Of a stretch of 64,000 nt of DNA, positions 46,277 through 55,274 are shown piece after piece. The stretch covers positions 16,604 to 80,603 of the forward strand of contig JAXDIG010000041.1 of assembly GCA_034664125.1 (NCBI GenBank), in the 5' to 3' direction. Position numbers and translations under genes: made by a program. Numbering within the stretch: the stretch's first letter is position 1; each line of letters starts with the position of its first letter. Origin of the DNA: JACVRW01 sp034664125. GTDB lineage: Bacteria > Actinomycetota > Thermoleophilia > Solirubrobacterales > Thermoleophilaceae. Below the pieces are notes generated by a model. It was not told the origin of the DNA. It saw only the letters and a program-made list of their open reading frames with translations, and ran no database searches.

Positions 46277-47077
46277 ATGGGCCGGACCTGGCTGAGCGTC
46301 CCGAAGGACTGGATCGCCTCGTTCGGCGACATCGCCAAGTTCTCCGCGCGCGTCGTCGCTGACGTATTCAACGGCCGCGTCCTGCGCTTCTTCGGCGAGA
46401 CGCTGCGCCAGGCCGGCATCCTCATCCTCGGCTCCGCGATCGTCATCTGGGGCCTCGCCTTCATCATCGGCCTGCAGTGCGGCATCGAGGGCGCCTACCT
46501 GAACCGCTCGATCGGCGCCCCCGCGTACTCGGGCGTGTTCTCGGCGTGGTGCGATCTCAGGGAGCTGATGCCGTACGCGTTCGGCTACATGATGTCGGCC
46601 AAGGTGGGCACCGGCCTGGTCGCGGAGATCGGCGCGATGCGCATCTCCGACGAGATCGACGCGCTCGAGGTGATGGGCATCAACTCGCTGGTCTTCCTCT
46701 GCGCCACGCGCCTGCTAGCCGCCTGGCTGGTGCTGCCGTTCGTGTACATCGCCGCCGTCGGCGCCGGCTTCTTCGCAAGCTACTTAGCCGTGGTGCAGCA
46801 GATCGGCGAGGTCAGCTCCGGCGGGTACTTCCTGATCTTCTGGATGTTCCAGAACCCGCCCGACCTTTTTTATTCCCTGATTAAGGGCATGGCCATGGCT
46901 ACCGTGATCGTGCTGGTCGGCTGCTATTACGGCTATACGGCCAGCGGCGGCCCGGTCGGCGTGGGCACCGCGACGGCGAAGTCAATGGTCTTGAACACCG
47001 TGATGGTGCACCTGGTCGGCATGGTCGGCACCCAGATCTTCTGGGGCTCCAACCCGAGAGCCCCTATCGGCGGATAG
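46277..47077 (+). CDS. MlaE/YrbE-type permease 2 of the mce system
   Basis: 266 residues. MlaE fold with membrane helices; FGYMMSAKVGTGLVAEIGAMRISDEIDALEVMGIN (in parts: GTGLVAEIGAM, DEIDALEVMGI) is the EQ-loop-like coupling helix that contacts the ATPase, and CYYGYTASGGPVGVGTATAKSM the C-terminal signature. Clearly a paralogue of the preceding gene but distinct, so the importer has a heterodimeric pore as in actinobacterial YrbEA/YrbEB. Confidence 0.93.
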   Translation: MGRTWLSVPKDWIASFGDIAKFSARVVADVFNGRVLRFFGETLRQAGILILGSAIVIWGLAFIIGLQCGIEGAYLNRSIGAPAYSGVFSAWCDLRELMPYAFGYMMSAKVGTGLVAEIGAMRISDEIDALEVMGINSLVFLCATRLLAAWLVLPFVYIAAVGAGFFASYLAVVQQIGEVSSGGYFLIFWMFQNPPDLFYSLIKGMAMATVIVLVGCYYGYTASGGPVGVGTATAKSMVLNTVMVHLVGMVGTQIFWGSNPRAPIGG

Positions 47078-47100
47078 ACGGAACGCAAGGAGAGCATTTG

Positions 47101-48066
47101 ATGGAGGGGAGAAAGGAAGAGGGACCGGGTCGACCGCTGGACCCGCGTGATTGGGAAACCACGCGCGGGCAGCAGCAGCAGCAGACCGAGGTTTCTCCAC
47201 CGCGGGAGGAACCGCGCGCTCACGAGGACGTGCCGGACAACATCCTGGCGCAGACCCGTGACGGCGAGGATCCCTACCTATGGCACAGCGGGCGCACGCG
47301 CGAGCACGGCGCCAAGGACGCGGTCGAGTTCATCGACGTCAGGAAGTCCTTCGGCCGCAACACGATCCTGAACGGGCTCAACCTGGGGCTGCCCGACGGC
47401 CAGATCTCGATGATCCTCGGCCCCTCTGGCACGGGCAAGTCGGTGTGCATCAAGCACATGGTCGGCCTGCTCTACCCAGACCAGGGCGACGTGCTGGTCC
47501 ACGGCGAGTCGGTGCCCGACATGGCCGACGACGAGCTGTTCGAGATGCGCAAGAAGTTCGGCGTGCTGTTCCAGGATGGCGCCCTGTTCGGGTCGATGAA
47601 CGTGTTCGACAACACGGCCTTCCCGCTGCGCCAGCACACCGACAAGGGCGAAGAGGAGATCAGCGAGATCGTCCTGCGCCGCCTCGGCGAGGTGGGCCTC
47701 GGCGGAGCACTGGACAAGATGCCGAACGAGCTGTCGGGCGGCATGCGCAAGCGCGCCGGGTTTGCCCGCGCGCTCGTATTGGACCCCGACATCGTGCTCT
47801 TCGACGAGCCCGACTCGGGGCTGGACCCGGTGCGCACGGCCCTGCTGTGCGAGCTGATCATGGAGGTCCACGAGGAGAACGGTGGCGCTTACTGCGTGAT
47901 CACGCACGACATCATGTCGGCGCGCCGGGTGGCGGATTACATCGCGATCCTCTGGAAAGGCCGGATCGTGGAGTCGGGCCCGGCAAGCGAGCTGTTCAAC
48001 TCCGACAACCAGTTCGTGAGGCAGTTCCTGTCCGGGGAGGCTCAGGGCCCCCTCGGGATGGAGTAG
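47101..48066 (+). CDS. ABC transporter ATPase of the mce system (MlaF/MceG-like)
   Basis: 321 residues from ATG 47101 (AAGGAGA Shine-Dalgarno 8-9 nt upstream). The first 75 residues are a polar, charged extension rich in Q/E/R not present in MlaF. Then the nucleotide-binding domain: ILGPSGTGKSVCIKHMVGLL (Walker A), NELSGGMRKRAGFARAL (signature LSGGM), IVLFDEPDSGLDPV (Walker B) and ITHDIMSARRVADYI (H-loop). Most mycobacterial mce loci rely on an ATPase (MceG/Mkl) encoded elsewhere; here it is inside the cluster, between permeases and MCE genes. Confidence 0.95.
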   Translation: MEGRKEEGPGRPLDPRDWETTRGQQQQQTEVSPPREEPRAHEDVPDNILAQTRDGEDPYLWHSGRTREHGAKDAVEFIDVRKSFGRNTILNGLNLGLPDGQISMILGPSGTGKSVCIKHMVGLLYPDQGDVLVHGESVPDMADDELFEMRKKFGVLFQDGALFGSMNVFDNTAFPLRQHTDKGEEEISEIVLRRLGEVGLGGALDKMPNELSGGMRKRAGFARALVLDPDIVLFDEPDSGLDPVRTALLCELIMEVHEENGGAYCVITHDIMSARRVADYIAILWKGRIVESGPASELFNSDNQFVRQFLSGEAQGPLGME

Positions 48067-48082
48067 CGAGGCAGTACGGACG

Positions 48083-48104
48083 GCGTGCAGGGCATCCTGC
48101 GCGC
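48083..48104 (+). other. hairpin between ATPase and first MCE gene
   Basis: GCGTGCAGG (48083-48091) pairs with CCTGCGCGC (48096-48104) through a 9-bp stem with one G-T pair and a GCAT loop. It sits in the 96-bp gap, the only sizeable gap in the locus, so it may attenuate or stabilise the message. GGGAGG at 48137-48142 is too far (20 nt) from the TTG of the next gene to be a normal Shine-Dalgarno. Confidence 0.45.
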
Positions 48105-48162
48105 GCTGTGATGTTCAGTCATAGACTGGGCTCGCAGGGAGGCGTCGAGCGATCGACCGCGC

Positions 48163-49536
48163 TTGGACTCAAGGGAAACGAGAGAGGGACGGATCCGCGA
48201 ACCGCTCCATGACGAGCGGGGATCCACTGTTGCGCGCGTCATAGCGGTCGCGGCGCTGGTCGCTGCGGTGGCACTCGCGGCGCTGGCCATGTTCGGCAAC
48301 GGCGGGTCGTACAAGGTCCACGCCGTCTTCCAGAACGCCGGCCAGCTGGTGCGGGGCAACGAGGTGCGCGTCGGCGGGCAGCCGATCGGCACGATCACCG
48401 ACATCAACCTCGACGACTCCGCGCAGGCCGTCGTGACCATGAACATCAAGGACGAGGACCTGTCGCCTCTGCACACGGGCACGACGGCGACGATCCGGTC
48501 CACCTCCCTGTCCGGCATCGCCAACCGCTACGTATCGCTGAAGCCGGGGCCGAACAACGCGCGGGAGATCGCGGACGGCGGGCAGATCGGGGCGGACGAG
48601 ACGAGCGCGCCGGTGGACCTCGACGTGCTCTTCAACACGCTCGACGCCAAGACGCGCAAGGGCCTGGCGAACGTCATCCGCGGTTCCGGCACCTGGTACG
48701 AGGGCGCGGGTCAAGAGGCGAACACGAGCACCAAGTACTTCGGCCCGTTCCTCAACAGCACCACGCGGCTCACGAGCGAGCTGGCCCTGGACGAGGCGAT
48801 CCTCAAGCGCTTCGTCACCGACACGTCGTCGGCGGTGTCAGCCATCGCCGAGCGCCGCGACGACCTCGCCGGCCTCGTGCAGAACACGAACGTGGCGTTC
48901 CGCGCGATCGGCGACGAGAGCGCCTCGCTGGACCGGGCGCTGCAGCTGCTGCCCAGCACGCTGCGCAAGGCCAACACCACCTTCGTGAACCTGCGCTCGA
49001 CCCTGGACGACCTGGACAAGCTCGTGGCCGAGTCCAAGCCCGGGACGCGCGACCTGGCGCGCTTCCTGCGCGAGCTGCGGCCGCTGGTGAGCGAGGCGCG
49101 CCCGACGGTCGCCGACCTGCGCCGCTTGATCAGGGCCCCCGGTGCCGACAACGACCTGATCGAGCTCACCGCCAAGCAGCCGCGGCTGGCGCAGCTGACC
49201 GCGCAGGTCTTCCCGCGCGCGATCACCACGCTCGACCGGGCCCAGCCGGTGTTCGAGTACGTGCGCGGCTACACCCCCGACCTGGCGGCCTGGATCTCCG
49301 ACTTCGGGCAGGTGGCGGCCAACTACGACGCCAACGGTCACTACGCGCGCGTTCAGCCGATGTTCCTGCCGACGAACTACTCGGGTGGCACGCTCACGGT
49401 GGTCGACCCGTCGCAGAAGCTGAACGGCTTCGAGATGGGCATCCGCAACCGCTGCCCGGGCGGAGTCACCCAGGCCTCCCCCGACGGCTCCAGCCCGTTC
49501 GCGTTCGGGGGCTGTGACACGGCGGCGAGCCCGTGA
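48163..49536 (+). CDS. MCE (MlaD-domain) protein 1
   Basis: 457 residues; start TTG 48163 is uncertain because no spaced Shine-Dalgarno exists and no better codon is in frame. One N-terminal membrane helix (VARVIAVAALVAAVALAALA) then the MCE domain (residues about 45-130: YKVHAVFQNAGQLVRGNEVRVGGQPIG in parts, VVTMNIKDEDLSPLHTGTTATIR). A long alpha-helical region follows to about 390, as in Mce proteins that build a periplasmic-side tunnel. C-terminal Cys pair (RNRCPGG, FGGCDTA). Part of six MCE genes in a row. Confidence 0.9.
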   Translation: MDSRETREGRIREPLHDERGSTVARVIAVAALVAAVALAALAMFGNGGSYKVHAVFQNAGQLVRGNEVRVGGQPIGTITDINLDDSAQAVVTMNIKDEDLSPLHTGTTATIRSTSLSGIANRYVSLKPGPNNAREIADGGQIGADETSAPVDLDVLFNTLDAKTRKGLANVIRGSGTWYEGAGQEANTSTKYFGPFLNSTTRLTSELALDEAILKRFVTDTSSAVSAIAERRDDLAGLVQNTNVAFRAIGDESASLDRALQLLPSTLRKANTTFVNLRSTLDDLDKLVAESKPGTRDLARFLRELRPLVSEARPTVADLRRLIRAPGADNDLIELTAKQPRLAQLTAQVFPRAITTLDRAQPVFEYVRGYTPDLAAWISDFGQVAANYDANGHYARVQPMFLPTNYSGGTLTVVDPSQKLNGFEMGIRNRCPGGVTQASPDGSSPFAFGGCDTAASP

Positions 49537-51005
49537 GGAGGCTGATCTACCTCTGTCTGTTCGTGGCGATCGTGCCCTGGATCGTGATCGGGATCGTGCG
49601 CGAGTCCACGGACGACGACACGCAACAGCACTACTTCGTGCGAGCGGTCTTCGACAACGCCGCCAACCTGGTCAGCGGCGAGGACGTGAAGGTGGCCGGC
49701 GTGCCCGTCGGCGTGGTCCAGGGGCTGGAGGTGACCGGCGACAAGAAGGCGGCGATCACCCTGCGGATCGACAACGAGGACTTCATCCCCTGGAAGGCCG
49801 ACGCCAAGTGCGTGATCCGCCCGCAGGGGCTGATCGGGGAGAAGTTCGTCGAGTGCGAGCCGGGGTCCACGTCGGCCAAGCCGCTGGCCCAGATCAAGGA
49901 CGGCGACGGCGAGGGCGAGCGGCTGCTGCCGCTGGCCAACACCAGCTCGCCGGTCGACATCGACCTGCTCAACGACATCATGCGGCTGCCCTACCGGGAG
50001 CGCTTCGCGATCCTGCTCAGCGAGTTCGGCACGGGGCTCGCCGGGCGCGGCGACGATCTGAACGAGGTCATCCACCGCGCCAACCCGGCCCTGCGCGAAA
50101 CCGACAAGCTGCTGGCGGTCCTGGCCAGCCAGAATCGCGTGCTCTCCAACCTGGCGCGCGACTCCGACGCCGCCCTGGGCCCGCTGGCACGCGAGCGCAG
50201 GCACGTCTCCGACTGGATCGTCCAGGCCAACGCGACGGGCGAGGCGTCGGCCGAGCGGCGCGGCGACATCAGCCGCGGCATCAACCGGCTGCCCGAGTTC
50301 CTGCGCAAGCTGCGGCCGCTGATGGCCGACCTCGACGAGCTGGCCAACCAGGGCACGCCCGTGCTGCGCGACCTGGGCACGGCCGCCCCTCAGCTGGACA
50401 ACCTCATCAAGGGCCTTGGCACCTTCTCGGAGGCGGGCCGCAAGAGCTTCCCGAGCCTCGGTGACGCGCTCCAGCGCGGCCGCCCGGCACTGATGCAGTC
50501 CCGCCCGCTGATCCAGGACCTGAACAGGCTCGGCCGCCAGGCGGCACCCGCAACCGACGACCTGGACAAGCTGACCGCGAGCCTTCAGAAGACCGGCGGC
50601 GTGGAGCGGATCAACAACTTCCTCTACTACCTCGCGCTCAGCACGAACGGGTTCGACTCGGTCGGCCACTACCTGCGGGCGGGGCTGGTGACCAACGGCT
50701 GCTCGAACTACTTCACCAACCCGGCCGGCGGGTGCAAGGCCACGTTCTTCGACCCGTTCTCGAGCTCGTCGGCCACCCTCGAGTCGCCTCAGGCGACGTT
50801 CGCCAAGAGCCGCAAGCAGAGCCAGGGCAGCGTGAGTCCCCAGGGCACCCTGCTCCAGGGACTGCTCGGCGCGCCGGGCGACGCGAACCAGACGCGCCAG
50901 CGCGATCAGGGGATCAAGCGCCTGCGCAAGAGCGCCGACGGCCAGTCTCCGGCGCTGCAGGGCGAGGAGCCCATGCTCGACTACCTGCTGGGAGGCCAGC
51001 AGTGA
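49533..51005 (+). CDS. MCE (MlaD-domain) protein 2
   Basis: 490 residues from GTG 49533, 4-bp GTGA overlap with MCE 1. Membrane helix (YLCLFVAIVPWIVIGIV), MCE domain (YFVRAVFDNAANLVSGEDVK, VAGVPVGVVQGLEV, IRPQGLIGEKFVECEPG), then a helical tunnel region (NEVIHRANPALRETDKLLAV, SDWIVQANATGEASAERRGD) and a Gln/Lys/Arg-rich C-terminal tail. The LLPLANTSSPVDIDLL block is conserved in all six paralogues as a link between the MCE domain and helical stalk. Confidence 0.92.
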   Translation: MRRLIYLCLFVAIVPWIVIGIVRESTDDDTQQHYFVRAVFDNAANLVSGEDVKVAGVPVGVVQGLEVTGDKKAAITLRIDNEDFIPWKADAKCVIRPQGLIGEKFVECEPGSTSAKPLAQIKDGDGEGERLLPLANTSSPVDIDLLNDIMRLPYRERFAILLSEFGTGLAGRGDDLNEVIHRANPALRETDKLLAVLASQNRVLSNLARDSDAALGPLARERRHVSDWIVQANATGEASAERRGDISRGINRLPEFLRKLRPLMADLDELANQGTPVLRDLGTAAPQLDNLIKGLGTFSEAGRKSFPSLGDALQRGRPALMQSRPLIQDLNRLGRQAAPATDDLDKLTASLQKTGGVERINNFLYYLALSTNGFDSVGHYLRAGLVTNGCSNYFTNPAGGCKATFFDPFSSSSATLESPQATFAKSRKQSQGSVSPQGTLLQGLLGAPGDANQTRQRDQGIKRLRKSADGQSPALQGEEPMLDYLLGGQQ

Positions 51006-52450
51006 GGTCGCGCGGCACCGCCAGCCTCGCCGCGAGCCCCGTGCTCGTCGGTGCGGTGACCGTGCTGGTCACCATCGTCGCCGTCTTCCTGTCCTACAAC
51101 GCCAACACGGGCCTGCCGTTCGTGCCGACCTACGACCTCAAGGCGAACCTGCCGAACGGCTCCCAGCTGGTCAAGGGCTTCGAGGTGCGCATCGGCGGCG
51201 CGCGCGTCGGCCAGGTCTCCATGATCGAGCCGAAGCGGCGCAAGGACGGCTCCACCTACGCGCAGATCACGATGAAGCTCGACAAGCAGATCGAGCCGCT
51301 GCGGGCCGACACCACCCTGCTCGTGCGGCCCCGGTCGGCGATCGGCCTCAAGTACGTCCAGCTCACCCCCGGCCACGGGAGCAAGGACCTCGCGTCGGGC
51401 ACGGTCATCCCCGTCAGGCAGGCGCGCCCCGCGGTGGTCGAGCTCGACGACCTCTTCAACATGTTCGACGACAAGGCCCGCGTCGGATCGCGCAACTCGA
51501 TCAACGGGTACGGCGGCGGGCTGGCCGGACGCGGCGACGACCTCAACCGCGCGATCCCCGCGCTGATCCCGCTGCTGCGGGACCTGGAGCCCGTCGCGTC
51601 CAACCTCGCCGCGCGCCAGACCCGGCTGGGCCGGCTCTTCCGGGCGCTCGGCAAGGCCGCCTCGGAGGCCGCGCCGGTGGCAGAGATCCAGGCATCGCTG
51701 TTCGTGAACCTCGACACCACGTTCACGGCGCTCTCCTCGATCGCCCGGCCGTACCTGCAGGAGTCGATCTCCGAGGGCCCGCCGAGCGAGGAGCTCGCGA
51801 TCCGCGAGTTCCCGTTCCAGGGGAAGTTCCTGCGCAACAACGCCGCGTTCTTCCGCGAGCTGCGCCCGGGCGTGGCAACGCTCCCGCACTCCGCGCCGAT
51901 CCTCGCTCAGGCGTTCGAGGCCGGCACGAAGGTGCTGCCCAAGACGCCGCCCATGAACGCGCAGCTCGCCGACGTGTTCGAGAGCCTCGCGGACTTCTCG
52001 CAGGACCCGCTGGTGCGCCAGGGAGTGGTCCAGCTCACGCGCCTGTCGTCGTCGCTGCGGCCGACGCTCGCCTTCCTCGCGCCGGTGCAGACCACCTGCA
52101 ACTACGCCACGCTGTTCTTCCGCAACGCCGCCAGCGTGCTCTCCGACGGCGACTCCAACGGGACCTGGCAGCGCTTCATCATCGTGCCGGCGCCGAGCGA
52201 GTCCGGGGGCGCCGTCGGCCCCAACAGCGAGATCAGCCCCGCGTCGACTCCCGCGAACGGCCCGCTCCCGGACAACCACCTGCACACCAACCCGTACCCG
52301 AACACCGCCTCGCCCGGGCAGACGCGTGAGTGCGAGGCCGGCAACGAGCGCTACGGCGAAACGATCGGCCGAACGCTGATCGGCAACCAGCCGGGCAACC
52401 AGGGCATCAAGACCGAGGGCCAGCTGGACGCCAAGGGGAGCACGCCGTGA
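51002..52450 (+). CDS. MCE (MlaD-domain) protein 3
   Basis: 482 residues from GTG 51002, 4-bp GTGA overlap. Membrane helix (SPVLVGAVTVLVTIVAVFLS), MCE domain (YDLKANLPNGSQLVKGFEVR, IGGARVGQVSMIEPKRRKDG, VRPRSAIGLKYVQLTPG), helical region with NRAIPALIPLLRDLEPVASN, and a C-terminal tail with two Cys (TTCNYATLFF, TRECEAGNERY) that may form a disulfide. Part of the hetero-hexamer expected for actinobacterial Mce complexes. Confidence 0.92.
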   Translation: MRSRGTASLAASPVLVGAVTVLVTIVAVFLSYNANTGLPFVPTYDLKANLPNGSQLVKGFEVRIGGARVGQVSMIEPKRRKDGSTYAQITMKLDKQIEPLRADTTLLVRPRSAIGLKYVQLTPGHGSKDLASGTVIPVRQARPAVVELDDLFNMFDDKARVGSRNSINGYGGGLAGRGDDLNRAIPALIPLLRDLEPVASNLAARQTRLGRLFRALGKAASEAAPVAEIQASLFVNLDTTFTALSSIARPYLQESISEGPPSEELAIREFPFQGKFLRNNAAFFRELRPGVATLPHSAPILAQAFEAGTKVLPKTPPMNAQLADVFESLADFSQDPLVRQGVVQLTRLSSSLRPTLAFLAPVQTTCNYATLFFRNAASVLSDGDSNGTWQRFIIVPAPSESGGAVGPNSEISPASTPANGPLPDNHLHTNPYPNTASPGQTRECEAGNERYGETIGRTLIGNQPGNQGIKTEGQLDAKGSTP

Positions 52451-53886
52451 GGAAGGTGCACGGCCGCCAGATGACCGCCCTGACCGCCGGGCTGATCGCC
52501 CTCGGCCTGATCCTCGTGCTCGCCTACCTCGGCTTCACCAAGGACATCCCCTTCACGCGCCCGTTCGAGCTCCAGGCCGTGTTCCAGAACGCGCCGCCGA
52601 TCGGGAAGAACAGCCCCGTCAGGATCGCCGGCGTCGAGGTCGGCAAGGTCGCCAAGGTCGAGCCGCTGGGCGGTGACTCGCCGGGCGTGCGGGTGACCAT
52701 GAAGCTGAAGGACAACGCGCTGCCGGTCCACAAGGACGCGCGGGTCGAGATCCGCGAGCGCATCTTCCTCGAGGGCAACCTCTTTTTCGACCTGAAGCCG
52801 GGAACGCCGGGCGCTCCCGATCTCGACGACGGGGACACGATCCCGGTTTCCCAGACGTCGGCGCCGGTGCAGCTGGACCAGGTGCTCGGCACGCTCCAGA
52901 CCAACACCCGCAAGGACCTCCAGGACCTGCTGGTGGGCTACGGCGAGGCGCTCAACGGCAAGCCGGCGCCCGGCGAGGACGCCGACCAGGACGCGGACAC
53001 CAAGGGCGAAACCGGCGGCCAGTCGCTCAACGACTCGCTGCAGTACTCCGCGGAGGCGCTGCGCGGGTCGACGATCCTGAACCAGGCCACGCTCGGCACC
53101 GACCTCCACGACATCTCGAAGCTGATCGCCGGCCAGCAGAAGTTCACGGCCGCGCTCGCCAGCCGCGAGGTCAGCCTCAAGGACCTGATCACGAACTTCA
53201 ACATCACGACGGGCGCGCTCGCCGCCCAGGAAGCCGACCTCTCCGCGACGGTTCGCGAGCTGCCCAAGGTGCTGGAGGCCGCCCGGCCGGCGCTCGACAA
53301 CCTGAACGCGGCCTTCCCGTCCACGCGCGCGTGGGCGCTCGAGATGATCCCGGGCGTCCGCGAGACGCCGGCCACGCTCAAGGCGGGCTTCCCGTGGGTG
53401 CGCCAGACGAGGGCGCTGCTGGCGCCGAGCGAGTTGCAGGGCCTCGTGGACGACCTGCAGCCCGCGGTGGACGACTTCGCGCGGTTCACGGCCGGCCAGA
53501 TCGAGCTGCTCCCGGTGCTCGACCTGTTCAACCGCTGCCAGTCCGACGTGATCCTGCCGAGCGGCAACACGGTGATCCAGGACGGCGCGCTCACGACCGG
53601 CCTGAAGAACTACCAGGAGTTCCTGCAGGCGCTCCAGGGCTTCGTGGGCGCGGGGCAGAACTTCACCGGCAACGGCATCTACACGCGCTACCAGCCCGGT
53701 GGCGGGGCCTACCCGGTCCAGACGGGCGCCGTCGGCGACCTGGGCGCCCGCTTCGGCAACGCCACCGCGCCGCCGCTGGGCACGCGCCCGGCGCGCGGGC
53801 CCAAGCCGCCCTTCAAGCCCAACGCCCCGTGCTACAAGCAGGGCGTACCGGACCTGAACGCGGCCAAGATCGGAGCCGGGCCGTGA
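52447..53886 (+). CDS. MCE (MlaD-domain) protein 4
   Basis: 479 residues from GTG 52447, 4-bp GTGA overlap. Membrane helix (MTALTAGLIALGLILVLAYL), MCE domain (FELQAVFQNAPPIGKNSPVR, IAGVEVGKVAKVEPLGG, IRERIFLEGNLFFDLKPGTP). Unlike its paralogues it carries an acidic insert after the link (GKPAPGEDADQDADTKGETG). The helical stalk follows (LAAQEADLSATVRELPKVLE, LVDDLQPAVDDFARFTAGQI) and a proline-rich C terminus. Confidence 0.92.
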   Translation: MRKVHGRQMTALTAGLIALGLILVLAYLGFTKDIPFTRPFELQAVFQNAPPIGKNSPVRIAGVEVGKVAKVEPLGGDSPGVRVTMKLKDNALPVHKDARVEIRERIFLEGNLFFDLKPGTPGAPDLDDGDTIPVSQTSAPVQLDQVLGTLQTNTRKDLQDLLVGYGEALNGKPAPGEDADQDADTKGETGGQSLNDSLQYSAEALRGSTILNQATLGTDLHDISKLIAGQQKFTAALASREVSLKDLITNFNITTGALAAQEADLSATVRELPKVLEAARPALDNLNAAFPSTRAWALEMIPGVRETPATLKAGFPWVRQTRALLAPSELQGLVDDLQPAVDDFARFTAGQIELLPVLDLFNRCQSDVILPSGNTVIQDGALTTGLKNYQEFLQALQGFVGAGQNFTGNGIYTRYQPGGGAYPVQTGAVGDLGARFGNATAPPLGTRPARGPKPPFKPNAPCYKQGVPDLNAAKIGAGP

Positions 53887-55274
53887 GGCGGCAGATCAGG
53901 AAGCAGATGCCGGTGTTCGTGGCGCTGATCGTGCTGCTCGTCGGCGCACTCGGGGTGACCGCCTACCTGCTCTCCCACCAGCGCTTCTACCTGCCGGCCT
54001 GGGTGCCGGGGATCGGCACCGACTTCTACGAGGTCAAGGCGGAGCTGCCGACGGCGCAGGCGGTGGTGCCCGGGCAGGGCCAGACGGTGAACGTGGCCGG
54101 TGTCAAGGTCGGCGAGGTCGGCAAGGTCAACCTGAAGAACGGCCGAGCCGTCGTGACCATGCAGATCCAGGACAAGTACAAGCCGATCTACAAGGACGCC
54201 ACGATCCTGTTGCGGCCCAAGACCGGGCTCAAGGACATGATCCTCCAGCTCGACCCGGGCACCCGTCGGGCGGGTGCCCTGAAGGAAGGCGAGAGCGTCA
54301 CGGTCGCGAACACGCTCCCGGACGTGAACGCGGACGAGGTGCTCTCGTCACTCGACGCCGACACGCGCGCGTACCTGCAGATCCTGATCAACGCCGGCGG
54401 CACCGCGCTGCGCGACGACTCCACGGCGACCCGGCAGGGGGCCCCGGCCGACCTGCGCGAGGTCCTCAAGCGCTTCGAGCCGACCGCTCGCGACGCCGAG
54501 AAGTTCACCGCCTTGCTGGCCAAGCGGCGCACGAACATCAAGCGCGCCATCCACTCCTTCCAGACGCTGTCCACCGAGCTCGGCTCGAAGGACGACCAGC
54601 TGGCGCGGCTCGTCGATTCCGCGAACGCCAACTTCCAGGCATTCGCGCAGGAGGAGTCGAGCCTGCGCGAGGCGCTCAGGCTCTTCCCCGGCACGCTCTC
54701 GCAGACCACGACCACTCTGCGCGACGTGAACAGCCTGGCTTCCGAGCTCGGTCCGACGCTGCAGAAGCTGCGCCCGTTCGCGCGTGAGCTCGCCCCCTCG
54801 CTGCGCGCCCAGCGGCCCTTCCTGCGCGAGACGGTCCCGATCATCCGCGACCAGATCCGGCCGTTCGCGCGCGACGTGCAGCCGACCGTGCGCGACCTGA
54901 GGGCCGCCACCAAGAACCTGGCGCCCGTGGCACCGCGCCTGACGCGCAGCTTCAAGGTCCTCAACGCCTTCTTCAACGCGCTTGCCTACGACCCGCCCAA
55001 CGGCGACCCCTTCCTGTTCTGGGGCGCCTGGGCGGCGCACTCCGGCGCGCTGATCGGTAACACCCAGGACGCGCACGGCCCGATGACGCGCGGCATCGTC
55101 CTGCTGACCTGCAACGACTACGACATCCTCCGCACGATCGTGGCGGGTAGCGCTCAGCTGGGGATGCTCGCCCGGCTCGCGAACTTCCCCGACGAGGTTT
55201 CGCGCTGCCCGAACAACCAGCCCGGAACGGTCAACGACGTCACGCCCCCGTCGGTCCCGGGAGCCACGCCATGA
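53883..55274 (+). CDS. MCE (MlaD-domain) protein 5
   Basis: 463 residues from GTG 53883, 4-bp GTGA overlap. Membrane helix (MPVFVALIVLLVGALGVTAY), MCE domain (YEVKAELPTAQAVVPGQGQT, VNVAGVKVGEVGKVNL, LLRPKTGLKDMILQLDPG) and helical stalk (FQAFAQEESSLREALRLFPG, LRPFARELAPSLRAQRPFLR). In mycobacteria the fifth gene is the lipoprotein MceE; here no lipobox Cys is present at the N terminus, so it is an ordinary membrane-anchored member. Confidence 0.92.
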   Translation: MRRQIRKQMPVFVALIVLLVGALGVTAYLLSHQRFYLPAWVPGIGTDFYEVKAELPTAQAVVPGQGQTVNVAGVKVGEVGKVNLKNGRAVVTMQIQDKYKPIYKDATILLRPKTGLKDMILQLDPGTRRAGALKEGESVTVANTLPDVNADEVLSSLDADTRAYLQILINAGGTALRDDSTATRQGAPADLREVLKRFEPTARDAEKFTALLAKRRTNIKRAIHSFQTLSTELGSKDDQLARLVDSANANFQAFAQEESSLREALRLFPGTLSQTTTTLRDVNSLASELGPTLQKLRPFARELAPSLRAQRPFLRETVPIIRDQIRPFARDVQPTVRDLRAATKNLAPVAPRLTRSFKVLNAFFNALAYDPPNGDPFLFWGAWAAHSGALIGNTQDAHGPMTRGIVLLTCNDYDILRTIVAGSAQLGMLARLANFPDEVSRCPNNQPGTVNDVTPPSVPGATP